Assembly (NCBI RefSeq): GCF_006716315.1
Contig: NZ_VFOV01000001.1
Location: 4,906,508-4,970,507 of the forward strand
Source: Nocardioides albertanoniae
GTDB lineage: Bacteria > Actinomycetota > Actinomycetes > Propionibacteriales > Nocardioidaceae
DNA length: 64,000 bases
Direction of reading: 5' to 3'
Shown here: one piece after another, positions 52,604 through 61,103 of the stretch
How positions within the stretch are numbered: position 1 is the stretch's first letter
How the letters are laid out: each line of letters starts with the position of its first letter
The notes under the pieces: model-generated
What the model was told of the DNA's origin: nothing
The model's database searches: none
The model's input: the letters and a program-made list of their open reading frames with translations, nothing else
Program-made: the position numbers and the translations under genes

Positions 52604-53929
52604 TCAGGAAGGCTGGGCCGCACCGACGACCTCCTCGATCCAGGGGAACGACTCACCGCCGTGCCGCCAGGCGCGTACGTCGCCGGAGCGGGCGTGCCCC
52701 TCGAAGAGCTCCACCCGGGCCGCACGACCGCAGACGCGGCCGAGCTCGGCGCTGGAGGCGGTGTCGGAGATCTGCTGGTAGGTGACGGTCTTGAGGTATT
52801 TCCCGACCCACAGGCCTCCGGTGTAGCGCGCGGCCCCCAGGGTGGGCAGCACGTGGTTGGTCCCGATGACCTTGTCGCCGTAGGACACACAGGTCTCCTC
52901 GCCCAGGAAGAGCGCGCCGTAGTTCGACATCTTCTCCAGCGCGTCGCGCGGCTCGGCGGTGAAGACCTGGACGTGCTCGGAGGCGTAGGAGTCCGCCACC
53001 TGCCACAGCTCCTCGATGTCGTCGACGACGACCACCTGGCCGTGGTCGCGCCAGGCCGGCTCGGCGAAGTCCTTGGTCGACATGCCGGGCAGGATCTCCT
53101 CGACCAGGCGGATGACCTCGCTGCCCAGCGCCTCGCTGGTGGTGACGAGCACCGCCGGGGAGTCGGGGCCGTGCTCGGCCTGGGAGAGCAGGTCCACCGC
53201 GGTGGTGAACGCATCGGCGGTCTCGTCGGCCACCACAAGGATCTCGGTCGGGCCGGCGAACAGGTCGATGCCGACCTCGCCGAAGAGCTCGCGCTTCGCC
53301 TCGGCGACGTAGGCGTTGCCGGGGCCGGCGATCAGGTTGACGGGGGTCATCGTCTCGGTGCCGAGGGCCATCGCCGCGACCGCCTGGACGCCGCCGAGGA
53401 TGTGGATCTCGTCGGCGCCGGCCATGTGCATCGCCGCGACCGTCGCGGCCGGGATCTCGCCACGGATCGGCGGCGTGCAGGCGACGACGCGCTGCACGCC
53501 GGCGGCCTTGGCGGTCACGATCGTCATGTGGGCCGAGGCGGTCAGCGGGTAGCGCCCACCCGGGATGTACGCCCCGACGGCGTCGATCGGGACATGGCGA
53601 TGTCCGAGGCGTACGCCGGGAAGCGTCTCGACCTCGATGTCCTGCATCGAGGCGCGCTGGGCCTCGGCGAAGCCGCGCACCTGTGCCTGCACGAAGGCGA
53701 TGTCCTCGATCACCTGCGCCGGCAGCGTGGCGACGATGTCGTCGATCTCGGCCGGGGTGAGTCGGAACGACTCGGGCGTCCAGCCGTCGAACTTGTCGGA
53801 GTAGTCACGTACGGCCGCGTCACCGCGCCGACGGATGTCGCTGATGATCGCGCTCACCCGCTCGGCGACCGTCCGCTGGGCCTCGTCGTTGAACGTCTTC
53901 GGGGTCGCCGACTTCAGGTGTCGCGCCAT
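52604..53929 (-). CDS. Histidinol-dehydrogenase-like (HpsN-type) alcohol dehydrogenase 2
   Basis: 441 residues. HisD-fold motifs are DAVGAYIPGGRYPLTASAHM, ACTPPIRGEIPAATVAAM, ILGGVQAVAAMALGTE, AGPGNAYVAEAKRELFGEV, FAGPTEILVVADETAD, SQAEHGPDSP (zinc ligands near 246) and IGTNHVLPT. The C-terminal zinc His is in FEGHARS. The text is strikingly like sulfopropanediol 3-dehydrogenase HpsN. It oxidises a primary or secondary alcohol with NAD, possibly on to the acid. It leads the unit with the SDR and aldolase. Operator O3 lies 29 bp upstream. Confidence 0.86.
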   Translation of the reverse strand: MARHLKSATPKTFNDEAQRTVAERVSAIISDIRRRGDAAVRDYSDKFDGWTPESFRLTPAEIDDIVATLPAQVIEDIAFVQAQVRGFAEAQRASMQDIEVETLPGVRLGHRHVPIDAVGAYIPGGRYPLTASAHMTIVTAKAAGVQRVVACTPPIRGEIPAATVAAMHMAGADEIHILGGVQAVAAMALGTETMTPVNLIAGPGNAYVAEAKRELFGEVGIDLFAGPTEILVVADETADAFTTAVDLLSQAEHGPDSPAVLVTTSEALGSEVIRLVEEILPGMSTKDFAEPAWRDHGQVVVVDDIEELWQVADSYASEHVQVFTAEPRDALEKMSNYGALFLGEETCVSYGDKVIGTNHVLPTLGAARYTGGLWVGKYLKTVTYQQISDTASSAELGRVCGRAARVELFEGHARSGDVRAWRHGGESFPWIEEVVGAAQPS

Positions 53930-53957
53930 GCCGCTGCCTCTTTCGGGGAATCAGTAG

Positions 53958-53971
53958 GGAATACGTATTCC
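53958..53971. promoter_or_regulatory. LacI-type operator O3
   Basis: GGAATACGTATTCC is a perfect 14-bp palindrome between the second dehydrogenase gene (minus) and the LacI gene (plus). The TAATGT on the minus strand (53973-53978) may be the -10 of the dehydrogenase unit. It shares core ATACGTAT with O2. Confidence 0.7.
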
Positions 53972-54080
53972 TTACATTAGAGTGGTCAGGGACGAGGGCG
54001 TCAAGGGTCGAAGTGCGGAAGCCTTGGCAGGACCCACCGCCGTTATGCTCGAACCCCAGATTCACGGAGGAGACACACGC

Positions 54081-55088
54081 GTGGTCACAAGTCATGACGT
54101 CGCCCGGTTGGCCGGCGTCTCCCAGGCGACGGTGTCCCGGGCACTGCGCGACGACCCCAAGGTGGCCCTGGACACCAAGGAGCGGGTGAGGTCGGCGGCG
54201 ATCACGCTCGGCTACTCGCCGAACCCGATCGGCCGCGCGCTCGCCGTGGGGCGCTCGACCAGGGTCGGGCTGGTCGTCACCGACCTGGAGAACCAGTTCT
54301 ACTCCTACGTGATCTCGCCGATGCACCGCGAGCTCGAGAAGCACGGCTACGAGCTCCTGCTGATCACCGAGTCCTCCGAGCAGGCGCCGGTCGCCGACCT
54401 CGTCGCCGGAGCCGGGCTGTGCGGTGTCGTCCTCGCCACCACCACGCTCGACTCCGTGCTCCCCGTGCGACTCGCCGACCGCGGGATCCCGTTCGTCTAC
54501 TTCAACCGCACCACTCCCAACGTGCCCGCCGACTCCGTGACGGTGGACCCGGCTCCCGGCCTGGAGAAGCTCGTCGACGATCTCGTACGCCTGGGCCACA
54601 CCCGCGTGGGCGCGGTCTTCGGTCCGGTCAACACCAGCACCGGCGAGGAGCGCGAGCAGGCACTGCGCCACATCCTCGACGACCAGGGGCTGACCCTGGC
54701 CCGCAAGCACGTCCGCCGCGGCCCGTTCGAGTTCGGCACCGGCCGCGACGCGATGCAGGAGCTGCTGGACCTCGACGACCCGCCGACCGTGGTGATCTGC
54801 GGCAACGACGTCGTGGCGCTGGGCGCGCTCAACACGGCGGTCGAACGCGGCGTACGGGTGCCGGAGGAGGTCTCGATCGTCGGCTTCGACGATCTGCCGA
54901 CCTCCGCGTGGCCGCTGGTGCGGCTGACCACCGTCGCCTACGACCTCGAGGCGATGTCACGGCAGGCCGCGCGCCTGCTCGTCGAGCGGGTCGAGAGCGG
55001 CGAGTCGGTCGAGGCGGGCGGCGTGCACACCGCCCGCTTCGACACCAGCTACGTCCCGCGGGCGACGCTGGGCCGCGTCGAGGGCTGA
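54081..55088 (+). CDS. LacI family transcriptional regulator of the catabolic cluster
   Basis: 335 residues from GTG 54081, preferred for its GGAGGAG site 9 bases upstream. The HTH is VTSHDVARLAGVSQATVSRALRD, followed by the hinge SPNPIGRALAVGRS. The periplasmic-binding-like core (VGLVVTDLENQFYSYVI, VPEEVSIVGFDDLPTSAWP) binds a sugar-like inducer. It sits between two operons, and the four palindromes O1 to O4 surround the cluster, so it most likely represses all units until inducer arrives. Confidence 0.9.
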   Translation: MVTSHDVARLAGVSQATVSRALRDDPKVALDTKERVRSAAITLGYSPNPIGRALAVGRSTRVGLVVTDLENQFYSYVISPMHRELEKHGYELLLITESSEQAPVADLVAGAGLCGVVLATTTLDSVLPVRLADRGIPFVYFNRTTPNVPADSVTVDPAPGLEKLVDDLVRLGHTRVGAVFGPVNTSTGEEREQALRHILDDQGLTLARKHVRRGPFEFGTGRDAMQELLDLDDPPTVVICGNDVVALGALNTAVERGVRVPEEVSIVGFDDLPTSAWPLVRLTTVAYDLEAMSRQAARLLVERVESGESVEAGGVHTARFDTSYVPRATLGRVEG

Positions 55089-55136
55089 GCACGAACCTCG
55101 CCGGGTTGCTCGGCGAGAACCCTTGCGGGCCTCGTG

Positions 55137-55150
55137 TGCATACGCATACA
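55137..55150. promoter_or_regulatory. LacI-type operator O4
   Basis: TGCATACGCATACA is identical to O1 read on the other strand. It lies 37 bp before the start of the tandem NTF2-like gene, and an AGGAG site lies between. Confidence 0.65.
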
Positions 55151-55186
55151 GTCTTTGCGTACTGATCATTTCGTACGAGGAGAGAC

Positions 55187-56188
55187 ATGACGCTGAAGCC
55201 GGTCGCCTACGAGCCGTTCACCGATCCCGACGACTTCATCCGGGAGGTGACGGACCTGATCTGGGTGCAGCGCGACATCTCCTTCATCGAGGACAACTAC
55301 GAGCCGGACTCGATCGTCCACGGCGGCCTGGGCACCACGCTCGACCGCGACGGCGTGATCGCCGGGAGCCTCATGCGGATCGCCGAGACCCCCCAGCACG
55401 TCGGCCAGGCGGAGGACGTGATCTGGGAGGCCCGCGGCGACGACGCCTTCCTCAGCTCCCACCTCGTCTTCAGCAGTGACGAGCACCTGGTCGACGGCGT
55501 GCCGCGGCGGATCCGGAGCCGCACGGTCGCCAACTGTCTCTACCGCCGCGGCCGGATGGTCGAGGAGTGGGTCGCCCGCGACACCCTCGCCCAGGCGCTG
55601 CAGCGGGGTATCGACCCCGACGAGGCCGCCGAGCAGGTCGTCTTCCAGGGGTTCACCGGCTCCTGGCTCGAGGAGCCCCCGGCCGACGTGCTCGCCGCCG
55701 GTGACAGCGGGCCGCGCCCCGACGACCACCGCAAGGAGTGCGAGATGGTCCTCGAGATGATCGAGGAGGTCTGGAACAAGCGCCGACTCAACAAGGTCCA
55801 GGACTACTTCGTGCGCGACCTGTTCCTGCAGACGGTCGGCGACGAGACCATCGTGCGTCCCGACGGCTACCAGCGCGACCTGCTCGGGCTGATCGCGCCG
55901 TTCCCCGACGCCACCTTCGCCGTACGCGACGTCCAGACCAACGACGCCGAGCGCTACGCCGGCCTGCGCATCGCCGTGCTGTGGCAGATGAAGGGCACCT
56001 ACAACGGGGTGCCCCGCTACGGCGCGCTCACGAACCAGCCCGTCGACCTGATCGGCGTCTCGCAGTTCCTGATCCAGGACGGACGGATCGTCCGCGAGAC
56101 CCGCGTCTACGACGACATCGCGCTGCGGGCGCAGATCAACAGCATGCGCAGCGACAGCGACACCGCGATCAACACCAACATCTACTGA
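55187..56188 (+). CDS. Tandem NTF2-like (SnoaL-type) protein
   Basis: 333 residues from ATG 55187, with AGGAG at 55178. Two SnoaL-like halves are seen, about 15-150 (FIREVTDLIWVQRDISFIEDNY, RRGRMVEEWVARDTLAQALQ) and about 180-310 (LEMIEEVWNKRRLNKVQDYF, PFPDATFAVRDVQTNDAERY, FLIQDGRIVRETRVYDDIAL). SnoaL folds catalyse aldol/cyclase or ester reactions, or bind small molecules. It follows O4 and precedes the bicupin by 42 bp, so it is likely one operon inside the LacI cluster. The reaction is unknown. Confidence 0.75.
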   Translation: MTLKPVAYEPFTDPDDFIREVTDLIWVQRDISFIEDNYEPDSIVHGGLGTTLDRDGVIAGSLMRIAETPQHVGQAEDVIWEARGDDAFLSSHLVFSSDEHLVDGVPRRIRSRTVANCLYRRGRMVEEWVARDTLAQALQRGIDPDEAAEQVVFQGFTGSWLEEPPADVLAAGDSGPRPDDHRKECEMVLEMIEEVWNKRRLNKVQDYFVRDLFLQTVGDETIVRPDGYQRDLLGLIAPFPDATFAVRDVQTNDAERYAGLRIAVLWQMKGTYNGVPRYGALTNQPVDLIGVSQFLIQDGRIVRETRVYDDIALRAQINSMRSDSDTAINTNIY

Positions 56189-56230
56189 CGCGACCCCGCC
56201 TCCCCGCGCGGGAGAGAAGAAGGGAACAGA

Positions 56231-57418
56231 ATGACCGTGTCCACCACGGACTCCACCACGGACGCAGACACCGTGAGCGACCTGCGCGAGCGGACGATCC
56301 TGCGCACCGACTGGGTGCCCTGCAAGGCCGCCTTCATCGACTGCCGGACGCCCGGCTCGGACCGCAAGGACAACTACTCCTTCATCGGTCCGGGTGTCTC
56401 CCAGAACCCCGACCAGGTCGTCAACCTCACCGAGCCGCACGGGTTCAACCTGGGTGCGGCCGGGATGCCGAACGGCACGACCAACAGCCTGCACCTGCAC
56501 TTCACCGCTGAGGTGTTCATCAACTTCGACGGTGACTACCGGCTGCGGTGGGGCGCCGACGGCGACCAGGGTGAGTACGTCACCACCGACGGTGATGTCA
56601 TCTCCGTCCCGAGCTGGGTGTTCCGGGGCTTCACCAACGAGGGCGCCGACGAAGGCGTGCTCCTGACCGTCCTCGGCCACGACGACACCGGCGGCATCAT
56701 CTGGGGTCCGCGGGTCCTCGAGGACGCCGCCGGCCACGGGCTCTACCTCACCGCCGAGAACCAGCTCATCGACACGGTGGCCGGTGACGCCGCACCCGAC
56801 GGGGTGCCGCTGATCAAGCCGATGCCGCAGGCGGAGATCGACCAGCTCGACGCGTTCACGCCCGAGCAGTTCCGGCAGCGCGTCGTGACGCCCGGCGACC
56901 GCACCTGGGTCAGCGAGCCGTTCCTGTGCTCGGTGCTCCCCGGCGCCGGCGTCGAGCTCAGCCCCGTGATCGGCTACGGCATGGTCGAGGACCGCCGAGC
57001 CGTGCCGCACCTGCACGAGCCGCACACCTTCAACCTCGCCTGGCTGCGCGGCCGGGAGGGCGAGGCGATGCTCCGGCACCGTCACGACCACACCCAGGTG
57101 GTCACGGCCAAGGCCGGCACCTGGGAAGTCACCCTCGACACCGGCGACGGCGAGGAGACCGTACGCCTCGGCAAGCTCGACTCGCTCTCCGTGCCCGCCG
57201 GCGCGTGGCGTACGTTCCACGTCGCCGACGCCACGACGGACAACCCGGCCGAGCCCGGCACCGCCGAGCTGCTGGTCGTCAACGGCGGCGACGGCCGCGT
57301 ACGTCTGGAGTGGGCCGACGAGGTCGTGGCGGACGCCCGCGAGGCCGGCCGGGTCATCGACCCGAACGGCTATGTCGCCCCGGCCGCGGTGCTCGCCGCG
57401 GCCACGCTCGACGACTGA
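56231..57418 (+). CDS. Bicupin domain protein
   Basis: 395 residues from ATG 56231, with an AGAAGGG site upstream. Cupin 1 (about 85-150) has HLHFTAE then G, the full HxHx3E...G metal motif, but its second motif has Arg (FRGFTNEG) where His is usual. Cupin 2 (about 255-340) has LRHRHDHTQ, with Gln in place of Glu, and VPAGAWRTFH. A metal probably binds in both, more weakly in the second. It may be a dioxygenase, isomerase or epimerase. It closes the cluster with the NTF2-like protein. Confidence 0.75.
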   Translation: MTVSTTDSTTDADTVSDLRERTILRTDWVPCKAAFIDCRTPGSDRKDNYSFIGPGVSQNPDQVVNLTEPHGFNLGAAGMPNGTTNSLHLHFTAEVFINFDGDYRLRWGADGDQGEYVTTDGDVISVPSWVFRGFTNEGADEGVLLTVLGHDDTGGIIWGPRVLEDAAGHGLYLTAENQLIDTVAGDAAPDGVPLIKPMPQAEIDQLDAFTPEQFRQRVVTPGDRTWVSEPFLCSVLPGAGVELSPVIGYGMVEDRRAVPHLHEPHTFNLAWLRGREGEAMLRHRHDHTQVVTAKAGTWEVTLDTGDGEETVRLGKLDSLSVPAGAWRTFHVADATTDNPAEPGTAELLVVNGGDGRVRLEWADEVVADAREAGRVIDPNGYVAPAAVLAAATLDD

Positions 57419-57429
57419 GAGAACGACGT

Positions 57430-57456
57430 CCGCTCCCTCCCCTCATAGGGGAGCGG
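57430..57456. terminator. Short hairpin between bicupin and nitrilase genes
   Basis: CCGCTCCC (57430-57437) pairs with GGGAGCGG (57449-57456) with an 11-base loop; it lies between the convergent genes. Confidence 0.6.
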
Positions 57457-58251
57457 TCAGAGGTAGAGCTCCGGCCTCCGGTCGGCCAGATGGTCGTCGG
57501 CGAGGACCTCGTCGAGGTCCACGTCGGCGACCAACAGCTCTTCCTCGGTGCCGGCCGCGGCCAGCACCTGGCCGGTGCGGGAGCAGATGACGCTGCGCCC
57601 GCCGTAGGTGTGCAGGGCGTCGCTGCCGCACTGGTTGGCGTAGACGACCGCGATGCGGCTCTCGAGCGCCCGCGCCGGCACCAGCACCTCCGGCACGTGC
57701 TCGCTGCCGACCGGGTTGGCGGTCGGCACGAGCAGCAGCCGTGACCCGGCGACCGCAAGGCGGCGTACGGGCTCGGGGAACTCGACGTCGTAGCAGATCA
57801 GCATCCCCACCGGGTCTCCGTCGAGCTCGACCGGCTCCGGGGCCACGTCGATGGCGTCGAACTGGGCGGCGTCGGTGCCACCCCAGAGATGGGTTTTGCG
57901 GTGGACCCCGCACAGCGTGCCGTCCGGCGCGACCAGCGCCGCCGAGTTGTAGACCTTCTCCCCGGCGAGCTCGGGAAACCCGTAGGCGATCGCGATCCGG
58001 TGCCGTTGCGCGATCCGAGCCACCTCTGCGTACGTCGCCCCGTCGGCCGGCTCGGCCAGGCGGTGCACCTGCTCGGGACCGATCGCATACCCGGTGGTGA
58101 CCATCTCGGGCGCCACCAGCACCGCGGCGCCGGCCTCGGCGGCGCGCCCGCAGACGTCGTCGAGGCGGGCGAGGTTGCGCTCGACGTCGAGCTGGTCGGG
58201 GGCGCACTGCCAGGCGGCGATCCGGAGGGGGTCCGGCGACGTGGTGCTCAT
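57457..58251 (-). CDS. Nitrilase-superfamily C-N hydrolase
   Basis: 264 residues. The catalytic triad is Glu49 (VLVAPEMV), Lys119 (VHRKTHLW) and Cys153 (LICYDVEFPE), all in the expected positions. These enzymes hydrolyse amides, nitriles or carbamoyl groups in the cytosol. It is convergent with the bicupin gene and not clearly under the LacI motif, so membership of the catabolic cluster is uncertain. Confidence 0.9.
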   Translation of the reverse strand: MSTTSPDPLRIAAWQCAPDQLDVERNLARLDDVCGRAAEAGAAVLVAPEMVTTGYAIGPEQVHRLAEPADGATYAEVARIAQRHRIAIAYGFPELAGEKVYNSAALVAPDGTLCGVHRKTHLWGGTDAAQFDAIDVAPEPVELDGDPVGMLICYDVEFPEPVRRLAVAGSRLLLVPTANPVGSEHVPEVLVPARALESRIAVVYANQCGSDALHTYGGRSVICSRTGQVLAAAGTEEELLVADVDLDEVLADDHLADRRPELYL

Positions 58252-58408
58252 GGGGCCATCCTTCCATCACCGCGTCACGAGCGGGCGACGGACTGAGCGC
58301 CGACATCGATCGGGTCGCCATCGGGTCGACGTCGGGAAATCGCCTCCCGACCGGCACCGTCAGGTCTAGCCTGCAAGGTGATCCTCACCCCACGGCCCAG
58401 GAGCAGCG

Positions 58409-59734
58409 ATGAGCACTGACGTCCCCAGATTCGACCGACGGCGCCTGCTCGGAGCCGCCGCGGCAGGCGCGGCAGCGGCTCCGCTCCTCGCGGGTCCGGC
58501 AGACGCGACCGCGGCGCGCACGGCTGCGGCACCCGCTCCGCTCGGCCGTGGGCGAGCGGTCACCACCGGCGCCGACCGGGCCGCCGACGACGGCTGGTCG
58601 ACACTGGCCGGCGTGCGGGTCGGCGTCATCACCAACCCCACCGGCGTGCTCCGCAACCTGCGCAACATCGTCGACGAGATGCACGAGTCGGGCGAGGTGG
58701 AGATCGCCGGAGTCTTCGGCCCCGAGCACGGCTTCCGTGGCACCGCGCAGGCGGGCGGATCGGAGGGCACCTTCATCGACGAGCGCACCGGCCTGACCGT
58801 CTACGACGCCTACGGCGCCGACGTCGCGAAGATGACCGAGATGTTCACGACGGCCGACGTGGAGACGGTCGTCTTCGACATCCAAGACGTCGGCTCGCGG
58901 TTCTACACCTACATCTGGACCATGTGGACAGCGATGCAGGCGGCGGTGGCGACCGACAAGCGCTTCGTGGTCCTCGACCGCCCCAACCCCGTGGGCGGCA
59001 CCGCGCGCGGGCCGATGATGACCGCGGCGTACACCTCGGGCGTCGGCGCCCGCGAGATCGTGCAGCAGCACGGGATGTCGGTCGGCGAGCTGGCCCGCTT
59101 CTTCGACGGGGAGTTCCTCGAGGAGCACGCCGGCGGGCGGCTGACCCACCTCGACGTCGTCGAGGTCTCCGGCTGGCGGCGAAAGACGTTGTACGCCGAC
59201 ACCGGGCTCGACTTCGTCATGCCGAGCCCCAACATGCCCACCTCCGACACCGCCCTGGCCTACCCCGGCACCTGCATGTTCGAGGGCACCAACCTCTCCG
59301 AGGGCCGCGGCACCACCAAGCCGTTCGAGCTGATCGGGGCGCCGTTCGTCGACCATCGTTGGGCGGCGAGGCTGGAGGAGGCCGACCTTCCGGGCGTGAC
59401 CTTCCGCGAGGCGTACTTCAACCCGTCGGTCAACAAGTTCGCCGGCGAGGTCTGCGGCGGCGTACAGGTGACGATCCAGGACCGTGACCGCTTCGACCCG
59501 GTCCGCACCGGCGTCGAGATGCTGGTCGCCGCGAAGGCTCTCTACCCGGAGTTCGCCTGGCGGCAGGACTCCTGGGACACCGCCCGCCCCTTCTGGATCG
59601 ACAAGCTCACCGGCTCCACCAGGATGCGTACGCAGATCGACGACGGCGCCTCCGGCGACGACGTCGAGGCCGCCTGGCGCGACGAGCTGGCCACCTTCGA
59701 CGCCACCCGCCGGAAATACCTCATCTACCGCTGA
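58409..59734 (+). CDS. NamZ-type exo-beta-N-acetylmuramidase (GH171, DUF1343)
   Basis: 441 residues. A twin-arginine signal (RRRLLGAAAAGAAAAPLL) implies folded export. The domain has GVRVGVITNPTGVL, GVFGPEHGFRG (catalytic Glu near 107 and His), VVFDIQDVGSRFYTYIWTM, RPNPVGG and VMPSPNMPT. NamZ releases terminal MurNAc from peptidoglycan fragments for recycling. The signal RR is at residues 10-12. The gene is monocistronic, next to the family A repeat array at 59739. Confidence 0.88.
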   Translation: MSTDVPRFDRRRLLGAAAAGAAAAPLLAGPADATAARTAAAPAPLGRGRAVTTGADRAADDGWSTLAGVRVGVITNPTGVLRNLRNIVDEMHESGEVEIAGVFGPEHGFRGTAQAGGSEGTFIDERTGLTVYDAYGADVAKMTEMFTTADVETVVFDIQDVGSRFYTYIWTMWTAMQAAVATDKRFVVLDRPNPVGGTARGPMMTAAYTSGVGAREIVQQHGMSVGELARFFDGEFLEEHAGGRLTHLDVVEVSGWRRKTLYADTGLDFVMPSPNMPTSDTALAYPGTCMFEGTNLSEGRGTTKPFELIGAPFVDHRWAARLEEADLPGVTFREAYFNPSVNKFAGEVCGGVQVTIQDRDRFDPVRTGVEMLVAAKALYPEFAWRQDSWDTARPFWIDKLTGSTRMRTQIDDGASGDDVEAAWRDELATFDATRRKYLIYR

Positions 59735-59738
59735 CCGC

Positions 59739-59835
59739 GTCGAGTCGGCGCACCCTGACGAGATTCATCGCCGAGTCGGCTCGTTCTAACGAGCCGACTC
59801 GACGCGAATTTCGGTCAGGACGAGCCGACTCGGCG
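59739..59835. repeat. Intergenic palindromic repeat array, family A, copy 2
   Basis: It holds GTCGAGTCGGCG at 59739, then the inverted pair 59770-59785 and 59788-59803 with a CT gap (as at 3998-4031), and units near 59791 and 59822. The block from 59770 matches 3998-4031 for more than 30 bases. It fills the gap between the convergent namZ-like and ROK genes and ends 1 bp before the ROK stop codon. Confidence 0.8.
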
Positions 59836-59836
59836 T

Positions 59837-60997
59837 TTATCTGGCGGGGGCGAGCTGGGGGTCGAGGCGCTCGGCGGAGAGCAGGTGGTTGATGACGACG
59901 GCCGCACAGCCGACGACGCCGGTGGAGTCGGCGTGGGTGGACGGCACGAAGGTCAGGTCGCGGGTGGCGAGGGCGGTCGATCGCGCGTAGACGGTCTCGC
60001 GCACGCCGGCGGTGAAGAGGTCGAAGGCGGCGGCCATGTCGCCACCGACGACGACCACCTCCGGGTTGAGCAGGTTGATCGCGATCGCCAGCACCTCGCC
60101 GAGCTGGCGCCCGGACTCGCGCAGCAGCCCCCGGGCGATCGCGTCGCCGGCCAGGGCGGCGGCAACCAGATCCCGGATGTGACCTGCGGATACGCCGGAG
60201 TCGACCAGTCCCTGGGTGAGCGCCCAGCCGGCCGCAACCGTCTCCAGGCATCCGGTCGCACCGCACCGGCACGGGCGATCTCCGGCGGCTTCGACGCGGG
60301 TGTGGCCGATCTCGCCGGCCGCGCCGGCGTGGCCACGCAGCACCCGGCCGTCGGCGATGACGGCCAGGCCGAGACCGGTCGAGGCCTTCACCACGAGCGC
60401 GTCACGCGGGTGCAGTCCGTTGCCGAACAGCTCGGCAGTGGCCAGCGCGTCGGTGTCGTTGACGAGCACGAGCGGGCCGTCGGTGAGACGGTCGAAGTAG
60501 GGGTCGAGCGCCACGCCGTCCCACCCGCGCATGACCGGTGAGTCGACCGAGACCAGACGGGCCGGGTCGACGACACCGGGCAGGCTCATGCCGACGCCGA
60601 GCACCGGCGGCTCGATGCCTTCCAGGAGGGCCCCGAGCCGGTCGGTCACCTCCGGCATGAGCGCGTCGGCGGCGATGCCGACCTCGTGGTCACGGGTGTC
60701 TCCGGCGAGCTCACGGCCGTCGAGGTCGAAGACGGCGAGCTGGCTGCGCGAGCGTCCGATCGCCACCGCCAGCACCACCCCGGCGTCGGCGTTGAACGTC
60801 AGCGCGCCCGGCGGCCGGCCACCGGTGGAGGCGAGCTCCTCGCCGGTGAGGATCAGCCCGGCGTTCACCAGAGCCGAGACCCGTGAGACGACGGCCGTGC
60901 GCGACAGGCCCGTCTCCTTCTGGAGGTCGCTGCGGGTCGAGGCGCGTCCCGAGCGCACCAGAGCAAGGACATCGGCGGCAGTCGTCATCTCGGGCAT
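59837..60997 (-). CDS. ROK family transcriptional regulator
   Basis: 386 residues from ATG 60997 (ATG 60988 possible; no ribosome site, maybe leaderless). An N-terminal MarR-like HTH ([23 protein letters not shown]) is followed by a ROK kinase-like domain with [19 protein letters not shown] and the zinc motif [10 protein letters not shown]. It is divergent from edd-eda across a perfect inverted repeat, so it probably senses gluconate, 6-phosphogluconate or a related sugar and represses the operon. Confidence 0.87.
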   Translation of the reverse strand: MPEMTTAADVLALVRSGRASTRSDLQKETGLSRTAVVSRVSALVNAGLILTGEELASTGGRPPGALTFNADAGVVLAVAIGRSRSQLAVFDLDGRELAGDTRDHEVGIAADALMPEVTDRLGALLEGIEPPVLGVGMSLPGVVDPARLVSVDSPVMRGWDGVALDPYFDRLTDGPLVLVNDTDALATAELFGNGLHPRDALVVKASTGLGLAVIADGRVLRGHAGAAGEIGHTRVEAAGDRPCRCGATGCLETVAAGWALTQGLVDSGVSAGHIRDLVAAALAGDAIARGLLRESGRQLGEVLAIAINLLNPEVVVVGGDMAAAFDLFTAGVRETVYARSTALATRDLTFVPSTHADSTGVVGCAAVVINHLLSAERLDPQLAPAR

Positions 60998-61013
60998 GGG
61001 GTGAAGCGTACGC

Positions 61014-61040
61014 CTCTTATGTTTTTGGAGTACATAAGAG
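61014..61040. promoter_or_regulatory. Candidate ROK operator
   Basis: CTCTTATGT (61014-61022) and ACATAAGAG (61032-61040) form a perfect 9-bp inverted repeat with a 9-base spacer, between the ROK and edd starts. The arms are AT-rich in a GC-rich region. Confidence 0.7.
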
Positions 61041-61103
61041 TTACTTGTATCGATCCAAAGATCATGGGATTGTGTGCCAAAGCACACTGCCTTTGGAGGG
61101 TTC

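Noticed and set aside
44319..53929. Histidine biosynthesis assignment for the two HisD-like genes
   Set aside because: No other his gene is present, there are two copies in separate units, and the context is transport, glucosidase, aldolase and LacI.
44304..57418. Sulfoquinovose or DHPS degradation as a firm assignment
   Set aside because: The HpsN resemblance is suggestive, but no sulfoquinovosidase (GH31), sulfolactate lyase or sulfo-specific enzyme is present; it is kept only as one hypothesis.
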